This document shows positions 1 through 8,199 of a stretch of DNA of 64,000 nucleotides, one piece after another. The stretch's first letter is position 1. The number at the start of each line of letters is the position of its first letter. This stretch comes from Streptomyces deccanensis (lineage in GTDB: Bacteria; Actinomycetota; Actinomycetes; Streptomycetales; Streptomycetaceae), in NCBI RefSeq assembly GCF_022385335.1, contig NZ_CP092431.1, positions 8,246,001 to 8,310,000 of the forward strand, read 5' to 3'. The position numbers and the translations under genes were made by a program. Below the pieces are notes generated by a model. The model was not told where the DNA came from. It searched no databases and saw only the letters and a program-made list of their open reading frames with translations.

Positions 1-93
1 CACGCCCACGGCACGGACAAGGGCGGCAAGGGCGGCAAGGGCGGCGGCAAGGGAGGAGGGGTGCCGCCGGGTCAGCAGCCGGACCACCCGTAG
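1..93 (+). CDS. C-terminal end of a Gly/Lys-rich protein (5' outside window)
   Basis: The first frame is open from base 1 to a TAG at 91-93 and encodes about 30 residues. They consist of a Gly-Lys repeat (GGKGGKGGGKGGG) followed by a short Pro/Gln tail. This looks like a disordered, basic C-terminal tail. The body of the gene lies to the left of the window, so its function cannot be told. The open frame is short and the composition is low-complexity, so a chance frame is possible. Confidence 0.4.
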   Translation, partial: HAHGTDKGGKGGKGGGKGGGVPPGQQPDHP

Positions 94-233
94 TCGCCGT
101 GTGGTCCCCGGATCCCCGGGTACTCGCGTGAGGCGCGATACGGGTGTGTCGGGTGTGTCGGGTGTGCCGATCCGGCACCGGGCAGCTCGTGGCGGCGGTG
201 TCGCCGTTGTGCCCGAGAGAACGGAGGTGACCG

Positions 234-914
234 ATGGCGGCGCTCACGCTGATGTCGACGTCGACGCTGTTGTTCACCCCGCCGGGTGTGTACGCCCCGC
301 AGTGGGACACCGAACTGCTCGTGCGCGCCCTGTGCCGAGAGGACGTCGACGCGTCCACCGACGTACTCGACCTGGGGACCGGCAGCGGCGCCGTCGCCGT
401 ACAGGCGGCGCGTCTGGGCGCCCGGGTGACCGCCGTGGACATCTCGCGGCTCGCCGTGTTCACGGCACGGGTCAACGCGCTGCTCGCCCGTCGGCGGGTC
501 CGTGTCCGGCACGGTGACCTCACCACGGCGGTCGCCGGACGCGCGTACGACCTGGTGATCAGCAATCCGCCGTACGTGCCCTCGCCCGCCGACCGGGTGC
601 CGCGCGGCGGCCCGGCGCGGGCGTGGGAGGCGGGACGGGACGGCCGGGTGTTCGTGGACCGCCTCTGCGTGGCGGCACCCGGGATGCTGCGACCGGGCGG
701 GGTGCTGCTGGTCGTCCACTCGGGCCTGTGCGGCACCGACGCCACACTGCGGGGGCTCGAGCAGGGCGGACTGCGCGCCTCGGTCGTCGACCGGGCCGAG
801 GTGCCCTACGGCCCGGTACTGCGCTCCCGCCGCCCCTGGCTCGTCCGCCAGGGCCTGATCGACGAGACCGACAGCCACGAGGAACTGGTCGTCATCCGCG
901 CCGAACGCCCGTGA
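234..914 (+). CDS. HemK-like class I SAM-dependent methyltransferase
   Basis: 226 aa. A Rossmann SAM-binding motif (VLDLGTGSGAVAV, residues about 44-56) is followed by an acidic strand end (TAVDIS, 67-72) and the N6/Gln methyltransferase motif NPPY at 111-114. NPPY is the hallmark of HemK/PrmC-type enzymes that methylate a planar amide or amino group. The protein lacks the N-terminal helical domain of true PrmC (about 280 aa), so it is better called a stand-alone HemK-related methyltransferase; the substrate is unknown. The ATG at 234 follows GGAGGTGACCG, a good ribosome binding site. It is monocistronic as far as can be seen. Confidence 0.85.
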   Translation: MAALTLMSTSTLLFTPPGVYAPQWDTELLVRALCREDVDASTDVLDLGTGSGAVAVQAARLGARVTAVDISRLAVFTARVNALLARRRVRVRHGDLTTAVAGRAYDLVISNPPYVPSPADRVPRGGPARAWEAGRDGRVFVDRLCVAAPGMLRPGGVLLVVHSGLCGTDATLRGLEQGGLRASVVDRAEVPYGPVLRSRRPWLVRQGLIDETDSHEELVVIRAERP

Positions 915-1497
915 CGGCGCGACACGCCAGGCCCACGCGTGCCGGACACGCGGAACGCCGCCCGCCGACCACACGGACCGTGGCCCACACCGACACCCTC
1001 CACGCCCCGGCGAACGAACCGCGCACGGCTCGACGAACGAATCGCGCACGGCGCGGCGAAGAACCACGCACGGCGCGGCGGCGACGAGCCGGTCGGCGAG
1101 GGCGTCGGGCGCCTCGGGCCCGCGACGATGGGGACTTCGCGTCGGCGGCAGCTTCGTCACCCGTCGGTGCCCCGCGTTCCTTGACGGGGTCCTGCGCGCA
1201 TGAGGCCCTGGATCCGCTCGTACCCGCGCGTCGCCGGCACCCCGAGCCCATCACCCTGGCACCCGCTCTCGGCGCCCAGCACGCCGTGGCCCCGGGCCCG
1301 CCCGGTGTCCCCGTCCGGTGCCGGTGCCGGTGCCGGTGATCGCTCCGGCGTCGGCGGCAGCCTTGTGCAACGCCTGTCGGCCCTCGCGCCCCTCGGACCC
1401 CCTGTGCCCCCGCGGCCCCCGGAGCCCCCGCGCCCCCGCACCCTCGGCCCTCAAGCACCCCCGCCGTCCTGACCCCCGCCCCGCTCGCCGGAGGCGG
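915..1497. other. 583-base gap without a convincing gene; imperfect repeats
   Basis: All frames here are long because of the GC bias, but none reads like a protein family. Around 1011-1080 there are three imperfect copies of a 20-27 base unit of the form CGAA-N(3-5)-CGCACGGC. Around 1315-1339 the hexamer GGTGCC is repeated. The rest is C-rich low-complexity sequence. I see no clear promoter or terminator. Confidence 0.5.
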
Positions 1498-2178
1498 TCA
1501 CGCCCTGTTCTGGCGGTGGTCGGTGCTGGTGCGGCGGAGGTTGGTGGTGTGGCGGGTGATGTCGTCGACCTGGGCCGCGATCTCGGGGTGGCCGGGGGTC
1601 AGGTACGAGTGCGTGTCCGCCAGGGGGGCGATGAGGGCGGCGGCGTCGTCGTTCGCGAGGGCGGCGGTGAGTTCGACGACGGGGGTGCGGGCGGCGGCGG
1701 GGAGGTCGGTGAGCGCGGCGATCCGACCGGCGAGCCCGCGCAGGTCCGCGGCGTTGGCGCGGGCCCAGCTGGTCACGGTCCGGTCGGCGGCGCGGCGGTC
1801 GCGGGTGGCCTGTACGCGCTGCTCGCCGGTGGATCCGGGCCGCCCGGGGCGTACCCGCAGATAGCGGCGCTCGGCGGCCTGGCGACTGGAGACCCCCAGG
1901 GGCTGCGCGAGGTCGGCCCAGCTCGCGCCCGCCTCCCGGGCGGCCTCGATGAGACCCGCCTCCCACTCGGCGAGCTGATCGCGCGCCTCGCGGAGCGACA
2001 GGAGCGCGGCGAGCGCCTGCTCCGAGCTGGTCGCTTCGGGCTCGGGCCGCTCCCCGTCCCGGGGCGTCCGGGCGGTGTGCAGGGCCTCGTGGATCGTGTC
2101 CAGCGCGGCGGCGGCCGCGAGGAAGGACGTGGGGGTGAGACCGCCGGAGTCGGAGGCGGGCTGAGGAGTGGTGGTCAT
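1498..2178 (-). CDS. rheA: RheA-type transcriptional repressor of hsp18
   Basis: 226 aa from the ATG at 2178, preceded by GGAGGG. An upstream in-frame start at 2229 would add 17 residues but would overlap the operator region. The middle of the protein carries an HTH-like segment (WADLAQPLGVSSRQAAERR), followed by an Ala-rich helical C-terminal half. In Streptomyces albus the heat-shock gene hsp18 is repressed by the thermosensor RheA, encoded divergently and of similar size. Here the gene is divergent from an hsp18 homologue and the 19-bp RheA-type inverted repeat lies between them. The call rests on length, context and the operator rather than on residue-level comparison. Confidence 0.8.
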   Translation of the reverse strand: MTTTPQPASDSGGLTPTSFLAAAAALDTIHEALHTARTPRDGERPEPEATSSEQALAALLSLREARDQLAEWEAGLIEAAREAGASWADLAQPLGVSSRQAAERRYLRVRPGRPGSTGEQRVQATRDRRAADRTVTSWARANAADLRGLAGRIAALTDLPAAARTPVVELTAALANDDAAALIAPLADTHSYLTPGHPEIAAQVDDITRHTTNLRRTSTDHRQNRA

Positions 2179-2195
2179 GGGCCCTCCAACACGAT

Positions 2196-2239
2196 GTCGT
2201 CGTATCGACGACTTTCCACTTGTCATCACTTGGATGACA
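2196..2239. promoter_or_regulatory. RheA-type operator plus a second inverted repeat in the rheA/hsp18 intergenic region
   Basis: Bases 2221-2239 read TGTCATC-N5-GATGACA, a perfect 7-bp inverted repeat. As I recall it, this is the RheA operator reported in S. albus. Just beside it, 2196-2212 is GTCGTCG-TAT-CGACGAC, another perfect 7-bp inverted repeat that lies nearer the rheA start. Both sit in the 130-bp space between the divergent starts, where they could control both promoters. Confidence 0.85.
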
Positions 2240-2308
2240 TGTTACAACGAAGGCAGGTGAAACGCATTGGCAGAACGTGCCTGACCCGAACACTGGAGGT
2301 GTTTGACG

Positions 2309-2743
2309 ATGTTGATGCGCACCGATCCGTTCCGTGAGCTGGACCGCCTCACCCAGCAGCTCCTGAACACGACCGGCACCTGGTCACGCCCGTCGGCGAT
2401 GCCGATGGACGCCTACCGCGAGGGCGAGGAGTACGTGATCGCCCTCGACCTGCCCGGTGTGTCCCCGGACGCGATCGATGTCGACGTCGAGCGGAACATG
2501 CTCACCGTCAAGGCCGAGCGGCGCCCCGTCGCCAAGGCGGACGACGTGCAGATGGAGCTCTCCGAGCGGCCCCTGGGTGTCTTCTCCCGCCAGGTCGTGC
2601 TGGCCGACACCCTGGACACCGAGCACATCAAGGCGGACTACGACGCGGGTGTGCTGACCCTGCGGATCCCGATCGCCGAGCGCGCCAAGCCCCGCAAGGT
2701 CGCCATCGGCGGCGGCACCGCCCACCGGGAGATCCGCGGCTGA
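2309..2743 (+). CDS. hsp18: Small heat shock protein Hsp18 (Hsp20/alpha-crystallin family)
   Basis: 144 aa. ATP-independent holdase that binds unfolding proteins at high temperature and forms large cytosolic oligomers. The alpha-crystallin domain spans roughly residues 35-130, with the typical LDLPGV strand, an acidic [14 protein letters not shown] stretch and the [10 protein letters not shown] end of the domain. The ATG at 2309 is chosen because GGAGG sits 9 bases upstream; the TTG at 2303 is too close to that site. It is divergent from rheA and should be derepressed on heat shock through the operator at 2221-2239. A strong terminator follows. Confidence 0.95.
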   Translation: MLMRTDPFRELDRLTQQLLNTTGTWSRPSAMPMDAYREGEEYVIALDLPGVSPDAIDVDVERNMLTVKAERRPVAKADDVQMELSERPLGVFSRQVVLADTLDTEHIKADYDAGVLTLRIPIAERAKPRKVAIGGGTAHREIRG

Positions 2744-2765
2744 ACCCCGGTCGGTCGCGCCGATA

Positions 2766-2795
2766 CGGAGGACGGCTCCCCTCCGCCGTCCTCCG
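2766..2795 (+). terminator. Hairpin terminator after hsp18
   Basis: CGGAGGACGGC, an 8-base loop, then GCCGTCCTCCG: a perfect 11-bp stem 22 bases after the hsp18 stop. There is no T-run, as is usual in Streptomyces. Confidence 0.75.
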
Positions 2796-2879
2796 CCCGT
2801 CCCACCGGCGGCCGGGACTCAGCCCCTGGCCGCCGCCCCCTCGCGCCCCCCCTCGGACGAGAAAGGCGATCGCTTCACG

Positions 2880-3362
2880 ATGTTCTCCCTGCAAGAGCCG
2901 TGCCGGCACACCGTGGGCATGACGTTCGAGCAGATGCTGGAAAGAGTGCGCTACGAGGGCGCCTACCCCACCCGCGCACGGGCCGAGGAGGCCGTGCGTT
3001 CCGTACTGACCGCCTTCGGTCGCCGGCTCACCGGTGACGAGCGCGTCGAACTCGCGGCCAGACTTCCCCACGAGGCCGCTCGCTGCTTCACGGCGGAGAT
3101 CCCCGACCCCGAACCGGTCACCGGCTGGGGCTTCGTCAAGGACCTGGCGTCCCGCACCGGCGGTACGGCGGCCACGACCCGCTGGGACACCGGGACCGTC
3201 CTGCGGATCGTCGCGCAACTCGCGGGCGACGACCTCCTCGACCGCGTCCTCGCCCAACTCCCGCCCGGCTACGCCCTGCTGTTCGGCCGAGCCGAACTCA
3301 CCCAGACGCCCACGGCTCACCTGGTGGGCGCGGGAGCCCCCACCGGCACGACGACTCTCTGA
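2880..3362 (+). CDS. DUF2267 family protein
   Basis: 160 aa, probably all helical. The sequence follows the DUF2267 pattern: an N-terminal MTFEQMLERVRYEGAY block, a paired helix set with LTGDERVELAARLP near residues 60-75, and a second repeat-like half (TVLRIVAQLAGDDLLDRVLAQLP, about residues 105-130). Function is unknown; family members often sit beside stress genes, and this one follows hsp18. The start at 2880 has AAGG upstream. An internal ATG at 2919 matches the usual family N-terminus better but lacks a visible ribosome site. Confidence 0.8.
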   Translation: MFSLQEPCRHTVGMTFEQMLERVRYEGAYPTRARAEEAVRSVLTAFGRRLTGDERVELAARLPHEAARCFTAEIPDPEPVTGWGFVKDLASRTGGTAATTRWDTGTVLRIVAQLAGDDLLDRVLAQLPPGYALLFGRAELTQTPTAHLVGAGAPTGTTTL

Positions 3363-3426
3363 ACCACGGCCGCCGGGCCGCTCATGGACGTGTGCCGGTG
3401 CCCTCTCCTCTGGGAGGCTGAGGGGC

Positions 3427-3978
3427 ATGACGGTGCGCGAAGATCCCGAGTTGTCGCAGCTGACCTGTCCCGACGAGGTCACCGGTGATCTCCGACAGGA
3501 GATCGTCGACTGTTGGGGAGAAGTCGCCAACGCGGGCGGCGCGGTGCTCGCCACCGAGTTCCCGCCGCTGCCGGTGAGCGCACGGGACGTCGCCCCCGTG
3601 GTCGACGGGCTCGTCCGCCGACTGCACCCGGAGCACGGCAGGCTGCTCGTCGCGACCGTCGGCGGTTCGCTCGCGGGCTGGCTGATCCTGCGCCGGGAGC
3701 AGCACCCACTGAGCCTGCACTGCGGCACGGTCAACCACGTCCAGACCCGCCCCCGCCACCGCGGCCGGGGCGTCGGCGTCGCGCTGATGCGGCGCGCCCA
3801 TGACATCGCGCGGGACGAGATGGGTCTGGAGCGGCTGACGCTCTCCACCCGGGGCGGCGTCGGGCTGGAGGACTTCTACCGCAGGATCGGCTGGGTGGAG
3901 GTCGGTCGCTGGCCCGGCGCGCTGCGCATCGCGCCGGGCGACGACCGGGACGCCATCCTGATGAGCCTCACCCTCTGA
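3427..3978 (+). CDS. GNAT family N-acetyltransferase
   Basis: 183 aa, single acetyltransferase domain. Motif A with the acetyl-CoA pyrophosphate loop is RPRHRGRGVGVALM around residues 108-121, followed by the helix RAHDIARDEMGLERLTL. The C-terminal FYRRIGWVEVGRWPG corresponds to motif B. The acceptor is unknown; the size and the N-terminal extension resemble small-molecule or amino-acid acetyltransferases. The ATG at 3427 has a weak GAGG site. It ends about 200 bases before the PLP-enzyme operon, on the same strand, so co-transcription is possible but not shown. Confidence 0.85.
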   Translation: MTVREDPELSQLTCPDEVTGDLRQEIVDCWGEVANAGGAVLATEFPPLPVSARDVAPVVDGLVRRLHPEHGRLLVATVGGSLAGWLILRREQHPLSLHCGTVNHVQTRPRHRGRGVGVALMRRAHDIARDEMGLERLTLSTRGGVGLEDFYRRIGWVEVGRWPGALRIAPGDDRDAILMSLTL

Positions 3979-4173
3979 GCCTGCCCGTCCGGGCCTGCCC
4001 CTCTGAGTTCAAGTCCCGCCCCGACCGTCCCGTTCCAGCCGTCCGGCATCCGGAAACAGTCGGAAACGGCCGCCCGTCCCCCATGCCGGATTGAGAGGGG
4101 CCGGTGCTGGTTACGGTCGTTATGACTGTCTGCCGACACCGGTACGTACTCCTCGGCGGGAGGAACCGCTGGT

Positions 4174-5634
4174 ATGAGCGACGACCCGTTGTACCTGGAG
4201 CCACGGCTGGCACCGCCCACAGCGGCGCTCCTGGAGTCGGCTCCGCTCCTCCACACCCTCGTGGACGCGCTCGGCTCACCCCTCAACATCGTCCTGCCGG
4301 ACGGGATCGCCGAGAACGTGCGGCGGTTCCGTTCCGTCTTCGACCGCCACCATCTCGGCGGGCGGATCTTCTTCGCCCACAAGGCCAACCGGTCCAGCTC
4401 CCTCGTCCGCCGGCTCACCACGACGGACGCCGCCCTGGACGTCGCCTCGCTCCGTGAACTCCAGCACGCGCTCGGGTCCGGCTTCACCGGCGACCGGATC
4501 ATGGCGACGGGCCCCAAGGACCCGGAATTCCTCTGGCTCACCGCACGCTGCGGGGCCGTCCTCAACGTCGACGGCCCCGAGGAACTGCGACAGGCCGCCG
4601 ACCTCGTCCGCACCCACGAACTGCCGCCGCTGCGCGTGCTGTTACGCCTCTCCGGGTTCGAGGCGACAGGCGCCGCACGGCTCTCGCGCCGAAGCCGCTT
4701 CGGCACCCCGGTGAAATCCCTGCACCAGTTGCTCGACGTCCTCGACCGCCACCGGCGGGTCCTGGAGCCGATCGGCGTCGGCTACCACCTCGACACCACC
4801 GGCCTCGACGAGAAGGCCGCCGCGCTCGACGGATGCCTGCGAGCCATGGAGGAGCTGCGGATCCGTGGTTTCCACCCGCGTGTCATCGACGTCGGCGGCG
4901 GCTTCGGCATCGACTACCTGGCGCACGCGGCCCAGTGGGAGCGCTACACCAGCGAACTCACCGGCGCCGTCATGGGCAGCCGCCCACCCCTGACCTGGGG
5001 CGGCCACGGCTACGGCCTACGGGCCGAGAACGGCACCCTCAGGGGCGCGCTGAGCCTCTACCCCGCCCATCGCCCCGTCGCCGGGGCCGCGTACCTCGAC
5101 GCACTTCTCTCGCACCCGTCACCGACCCTGGGGCGCCCGCTGGGCGTCCTGCTGCTGGAGAGCCTGTACGACCTCTACGCCGAACCCGGCCGCGCCCTGG
5201 TCGACCAGTGCGGCCTCACCCTCGGCAGGGTCCTGGAGGTCCGGCCCGCGGACACCGGGCCGCATCTGGTGCGCCTCGCGATGAACGCGGGGGACGTCGG
5301 CCTGGAGGCCCACGGAGTGCTGCTTGACCCCCTGGTCCTGCCCCGCGACACGACCTCCCCCACGGGCGCCGTCGCCGTCCACCTCATGGGAAACCTCTGT
5401 CTGGAGGCGGATCTGATCACCCGTCGCACCGTCCACCTGCCCCGGCTCCCGCGCCCCGGCGACCTCCTCGCCTTCGTCAACACGGCGGGCTACTGCATGG
5501 ACTTCGGCGCCACCCACGCCCAACAGCAGCCCGTCGCACGGAAGGTGGCCGTCCACCGGCAGGACGGACAGTGGCGGTGGTGTCTGGACGAGGAGTACTG
5601 GCCGCTCGGCCGCACGGGGGGTTCGCAGCCATGA
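4174..5634 (+). CDS. Y4yA family PLP-dependent decarboxylase/racemase-like enzyme (fold type III)
   Basis: 486 aa, alanine-racemase/diaminopimelate-decarboxylase fold. The PLP lysine is in IFFAHKANRSS (Lys70), the glycine-rich phosphate loop in VIDVGGGFGIDY (about residue 240), and the C-terminal barrel carries EPGRALVDQCG and the late aromatic segment NTAGYCMDF. This matches the Y4yA family named after a rhizobial plasmid protein; fold III relatives such as SbnH decarboxylate an amino acid in staphyloferrin B synthesis. The ATG at 4174 follows GGGAGG. It is the first gene of a tight operon and overlaps the next by 4 bases (ATGA). The amino-acid substrate is not predictable from sequence alone. 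Confidence 0.85.
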   Translation: MSDDPLYLEPRLAPPTAALLESAPLLHTLVDALGSPLNIVLPDGIAENVRRFRSVFDRHHLGGRIFFAHKANRSSSLVRRLTTTDAALDVASLRELQHALGSGFTGDRIMATGPKDPEFLWLTARCGAVLNVDGPEELRQAADLVRTHELPPLRVLLRLSGFEATGAARLSRRSRFGTPVKSLHQLLDVLDRHRRVLEPIGVGYHLDTTGLDEKAAALDGCLRAMEELRIRGFHPRVIDVGGGFGIDYLAHAAQWERYTSELTGAVMGSRPPLTWGGHGYGLRAENGTLRGALSLYPAHRPVAGAAYLDALLSHPSPTLGRPLGVLLLESLYDLYAEPGRALVDQCGLTLGRVLEVRPADTGPHLVRLAMNAGDVGLEAHGVLLDPLVLPRDTTSPTGAVAVHLMGNLCLEADLITRRTVHLPRLPRPGDLLAFVNTAGYCMDFGATHAQQQPVARKVAVHRQDGQWRWCLDEEYWPLGRTGGSQP

Positions 5635-6950
5635 GGTACGACACCATCACCGACGCCATCGGCGACACACCGCTGGTCCGTATCGACCCGGCCGTCCACG
5701 GCCTGCGCAACATCGACCTCTACGCCAAGCTGGAGATGCTCAATCCCTTCGGGTCGCTCAAGGACCGGGCCGCGTGGAGCATGACCCGGCACGACATCAC
5801 CGGAGCCAAGGAGCGCGGCGAGACGATCGTGGAGCTGTCCAGCGGCAACACCGCCAAGGCCCTGGCCCTCATCGCCGGGCTGCACGGACTGCCGTTCAAG
5901 AGCGTCACCAACCGGATGCGTGTCCCCGAGATCAAGGACCTGCTCCTGCTGCTCGGCGCCGAGATCGAGGAACTCCCCGGCCAGACCGAATGCCTCGACC
6001 CGACCGACACCGAGGACCCCCTGACCCTCTTCCACCAGCGGCTGAACCGCCCGGGCGGCGCCCACCTGCACACCGACCAGTACTTCAACGCCCTCAACAC
6101 CGAGGCCCACGCCACGGGAACGGGCCCGGAGATCATCGCCGACCTGGACGGCCGCGCCCCCGACTATTTCATCGCCTGCGTGGGCACCGCCGGATCGTCC
6201 ACCGGCGTCGCCAGGGCGCTGCGCGCGCACGACCCGGCGGTGCGCGTCGTCGGACTGGTCGGCCGGAAAGGGGACTTCATCCCCGGCATCCGTACCGTCG
6301 ACGAGGTGCAGGAGGTCGGCATCTTCGACCCGGCCACCTACGACACGCTGGAATCGGTGAGCGCCGACGAGGCCATCGACGGGATGCTCACCCTGCTCCG
6401 CCGCTGCGCCCTGCTCGCCGGCCCGACCGGCGGGGCGGCCTACCACGGTGCCGTCCGTCATCTGGCCGCCGTGGACGCCGAGTTGACGCAGCGCAAGACA
6501 GCCGTCTTCATCGTCTGCGACCGGGCGGAGAGTTACCTCGGCTACGTCCGGCAGCGCCGCCCGGACCTGCTGGGCCGTCCTCCGGCGAGGAACGCGGCCA
6601 CGGCCCCGACCGACAGCGAGATCCGTTCGGTGAAGGTCGTCGACGTCGACGAGGCCCAGAAGTGGATCGCCGAGCAGCGCCCCCTCGTGATCGACCTGCG
6701 CGGCCCGTTCGCGTACGCGGCGCTCCACATCGACGGCTCGGTGAACATCGTCGACGAACTCTTCGAGGAACTCGTGCGGGGCGGGCTGCCGTTCAGCAAG
6801 CGGCAGCCCGTACTGCTCGCCTGCCCGGTCGGCGAGAAGTCGGCCCGGTACGCGGCCCTGCTCACCCGGATGGGCCACCCCGACGTGCGCAGTCTGGCCG
6901 GCGGCGTCATCGCCTGGCGGGACGCGGGCGCACCCCTGGTGCGTGACTGA
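5631..6950 (+). CDS. Cysteine-synthase-like PLP enzyme (fold II) fused to a C-terminal rhodanese domain
   Basis: 439 aa. Residues 1-330 are a beta-family PLP domain: Lys44 in NPFGSLKDRAAW, the substrate loop SSGNTAKALA, the phosphate-binding GTAGSSTGVA, and GPTGGAAYHG. Residues about 340-439 are a rhodanese domain (VIDLRGPFAYAALHIDGSVN) whose active-site loop CPVGEKS keeps the sulfur-carrying Cys398. The fusion suggests that sulfur held as a persulfide on the rhodanese is delivered to the PLP-bound aminoacrylate, or that the domain moves sulfur to a partner. Related fold II enzymes such as SbnA make diaminopropionate precursors. The start overlaps the previous stop (ATGA); the next gene starts 1 base after this stop. 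Confidence 0.85.
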   Translation: MRYDTITDAIGDTPLVRIDPAVHGLRNIDLYAKLEMLNPFGSLKDRAAWSMTRHDITGAKERGETIVELSSGNTAKALALIAGLHGLPFKSVTNRMRVPEIKDLLLLLGAEIEELPGQTECLDPTDTEDPLTLFHQRLNRPGGAHLHTDQYFNALNTEAHATGTGPEIIADLDGRAPDYFIACVGTAGSSTGVARALRAHDPAVRVVGLVGRKGDFIPGIRTVDEVQEVGIFDPATYDTLESVSADEAIDGMLTLLRRCALLAGPTGGAAYHGAVRHLAAVDAELTQRKTAVFIVCDRAESYLGYVRQRRPDLLGRPPARNAATAPTDSEIRSVKVVDVDEAQKWIAEQRPLVIDLRGPFAYAALHIDGSVNIVDELFEELVRGGLPFSKRQPVLLACPVGEKSARYAALLTRMGHPDVRSLAGGVIAWRDAGAPLVRD

Positions 6951-6951
6951 G

Positions 6952-8151
6952 ATGACCGATCCCGCCACGGAGCTGGCGGAACTGGCGGCGTGGCAGCGGC
7001 CGTTGCGCGCCCAGTTCCCGATCATCGCCGCGCACCCCGACCTGGCCTACCTGGACAGCGCGGCCACCAGCCAGAAACCGCGGCGCGTCCTGGACGCCGT
7101 ACAGACGTATCTGACCACGACCAACGCCAACGCGGGCCGGGGGTCCTATCCCTGGGCCAACACCACCACCGCGCTGGTGGAGGGCACCCGGGAGCGGATC
7201 AAGGAGTTCCTCGGGGACCCCGACCCGGACCGGTCGTCGGTGCACTTCACCAGCGGGACCACGGCGGGGCTGCGCACGATCGCCCTGGACTGGCTGCCCG
7301 CCCTCCTCACCGACGGGGACGAGATCGTCGTCCCGCACGCCGACCACCAGGCCAACCTGTCGCCGTGGCTGGAGGCCGCGGAGCTGCTGGCCGGACAGGG
7401 CGTACGCGTCCGCGTCCGGCCGCTGCCGTACCAGGCCGGATCCGGCGACTACGATCCGCGAGCGCTCGCCGCGCTCGTCGGCCCCCGTACCCGCTTCGTG
7501 GCCGCCACCCACGTCCACCACGTCTACGGCGTCGACATGAACGTGCACCGGCTCCGGCAGGTCGTCGGGCCGGAGGTGCCGATCTGTCTGGACGCCGCGC
7601 AGAGCGTCGGGCACGTGCCGGTCTCGATGGCCGAACTCGACGTCGACTTCGTGGTGTTCTCCGGCCACAAGACGATGGCCCTGCCCGGTTCCGGCGCGGT
7701 CTGGGCACGGGGCCGGCGCGGACCGGCCCTCCGGCCCGGCGGCTGGAGCGGTACACCCAACACGGTCGGTGTCGCCGGGCTGGCGGCGGCGCTCGACTGG
7801 CTGGCCGCCGCCGGGCCGGACCGGATCGAACGCTGGACCGTGGCGCTGACCTCCCTGCTGACCGACGGGCTGTCCCGGATGGACGCCTACGAGGTGCTCG
7901 GCTGCCGGACGAGCCTCCGGGCCGACACCGAGGTGCAGCGGCGCCGCAGTCTCGTCACCTTCCGGCACCGCGAGATCGGCTCGCAGGACCTCGGCTTCAT
8001 CCTCTTCAGCCGGGGGTTCATGGTGCGCACCGACGGCCACTGCCAGGCGGGCCGCGACGCGGAGGACGGCTCGGTACGGGTGAGCCTGCACGTGCACAAC
8101 ACCCCTGAAGAGATCCAAGAACTGCTCACCACCCTCGCCACTCTGCAATGA
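6952..8151 (+). CDS. SufS-like cysteine desulfurase / class V aminotransferase (fold I)
   Basis: 399 aa. The N-terminus LAYLDSAATSQKP, the aromatic-stacking HADHQANLSPW, the PLP-phosphate segment DAAQSVGHVPV and the Schiff-base lysine in SGHKTMALPGSG (Lys240) all match the SufS/CsdA group. Near the C-terminus RTDGHCQAG places Cys364 where SufS carries its persulfide cysteine, so true desulfurase chemistry is plausible. Unlike SUF operons there is no sufU, sufB or sufD here. The partner is more likely the rhodanese-fused enzyme just upstream. ATG 6952 was chosen; a GTG at 6943 overlapping the previous gene is possible. Confidence 0.85.
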   Translation: MTDPATELAELAAWQRPLRAQFPIIAAHPDLAYLDSAATSQKPRRVLDAVQTYLTTTNANAGRGSYPWANTTTALVEGTRERIKEFLGDPDPDRSSVHFTSGTTAGLRTIALDWLPALLTDGDEIVVPHADHQANLSPWLEAAELLAGQGVRVRVRPLPYQAGSGDYDPRALAALVGPRTRFVAATHVHHVYGVDMNVHRLRQVVGPEVPICLDAAQSVGHVPVSMAELDVDFVVFSGHKTMALPGSGAVWARGRRGPALRPGGWSGTPNTVGVAGLAAALDWLAAAGPDRIERWTVALTSLLTDGLSRMDAYEVLGCRTSLRADTEVQRRRSLVTFRHREIGSQDLGFILFSRGFMVRTDGHCQAGRDAEDGSVRVSLHVHNTPEEIQELLTTLATLQ

Positions 8152-8199
8152 TTTCCATTAACAGAAGCAGGTTCCGAAGACGGGGGCAGTGCGACAGGC

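Noticed and set aside
72..1160. 362-codon minus-strand frame over the first methyltransferase
   Set aside because: Arg/Gly/Pro-rich product with no family likeness; it is antisense to a gene with clear SAM and NPPY motifs.
1315..1339. GGTGCC hexamer repeat as a regulatory site
   Set aside because: A short simple repeat in a C/G-rich gap with no promoter nearby; most likely composition noise.
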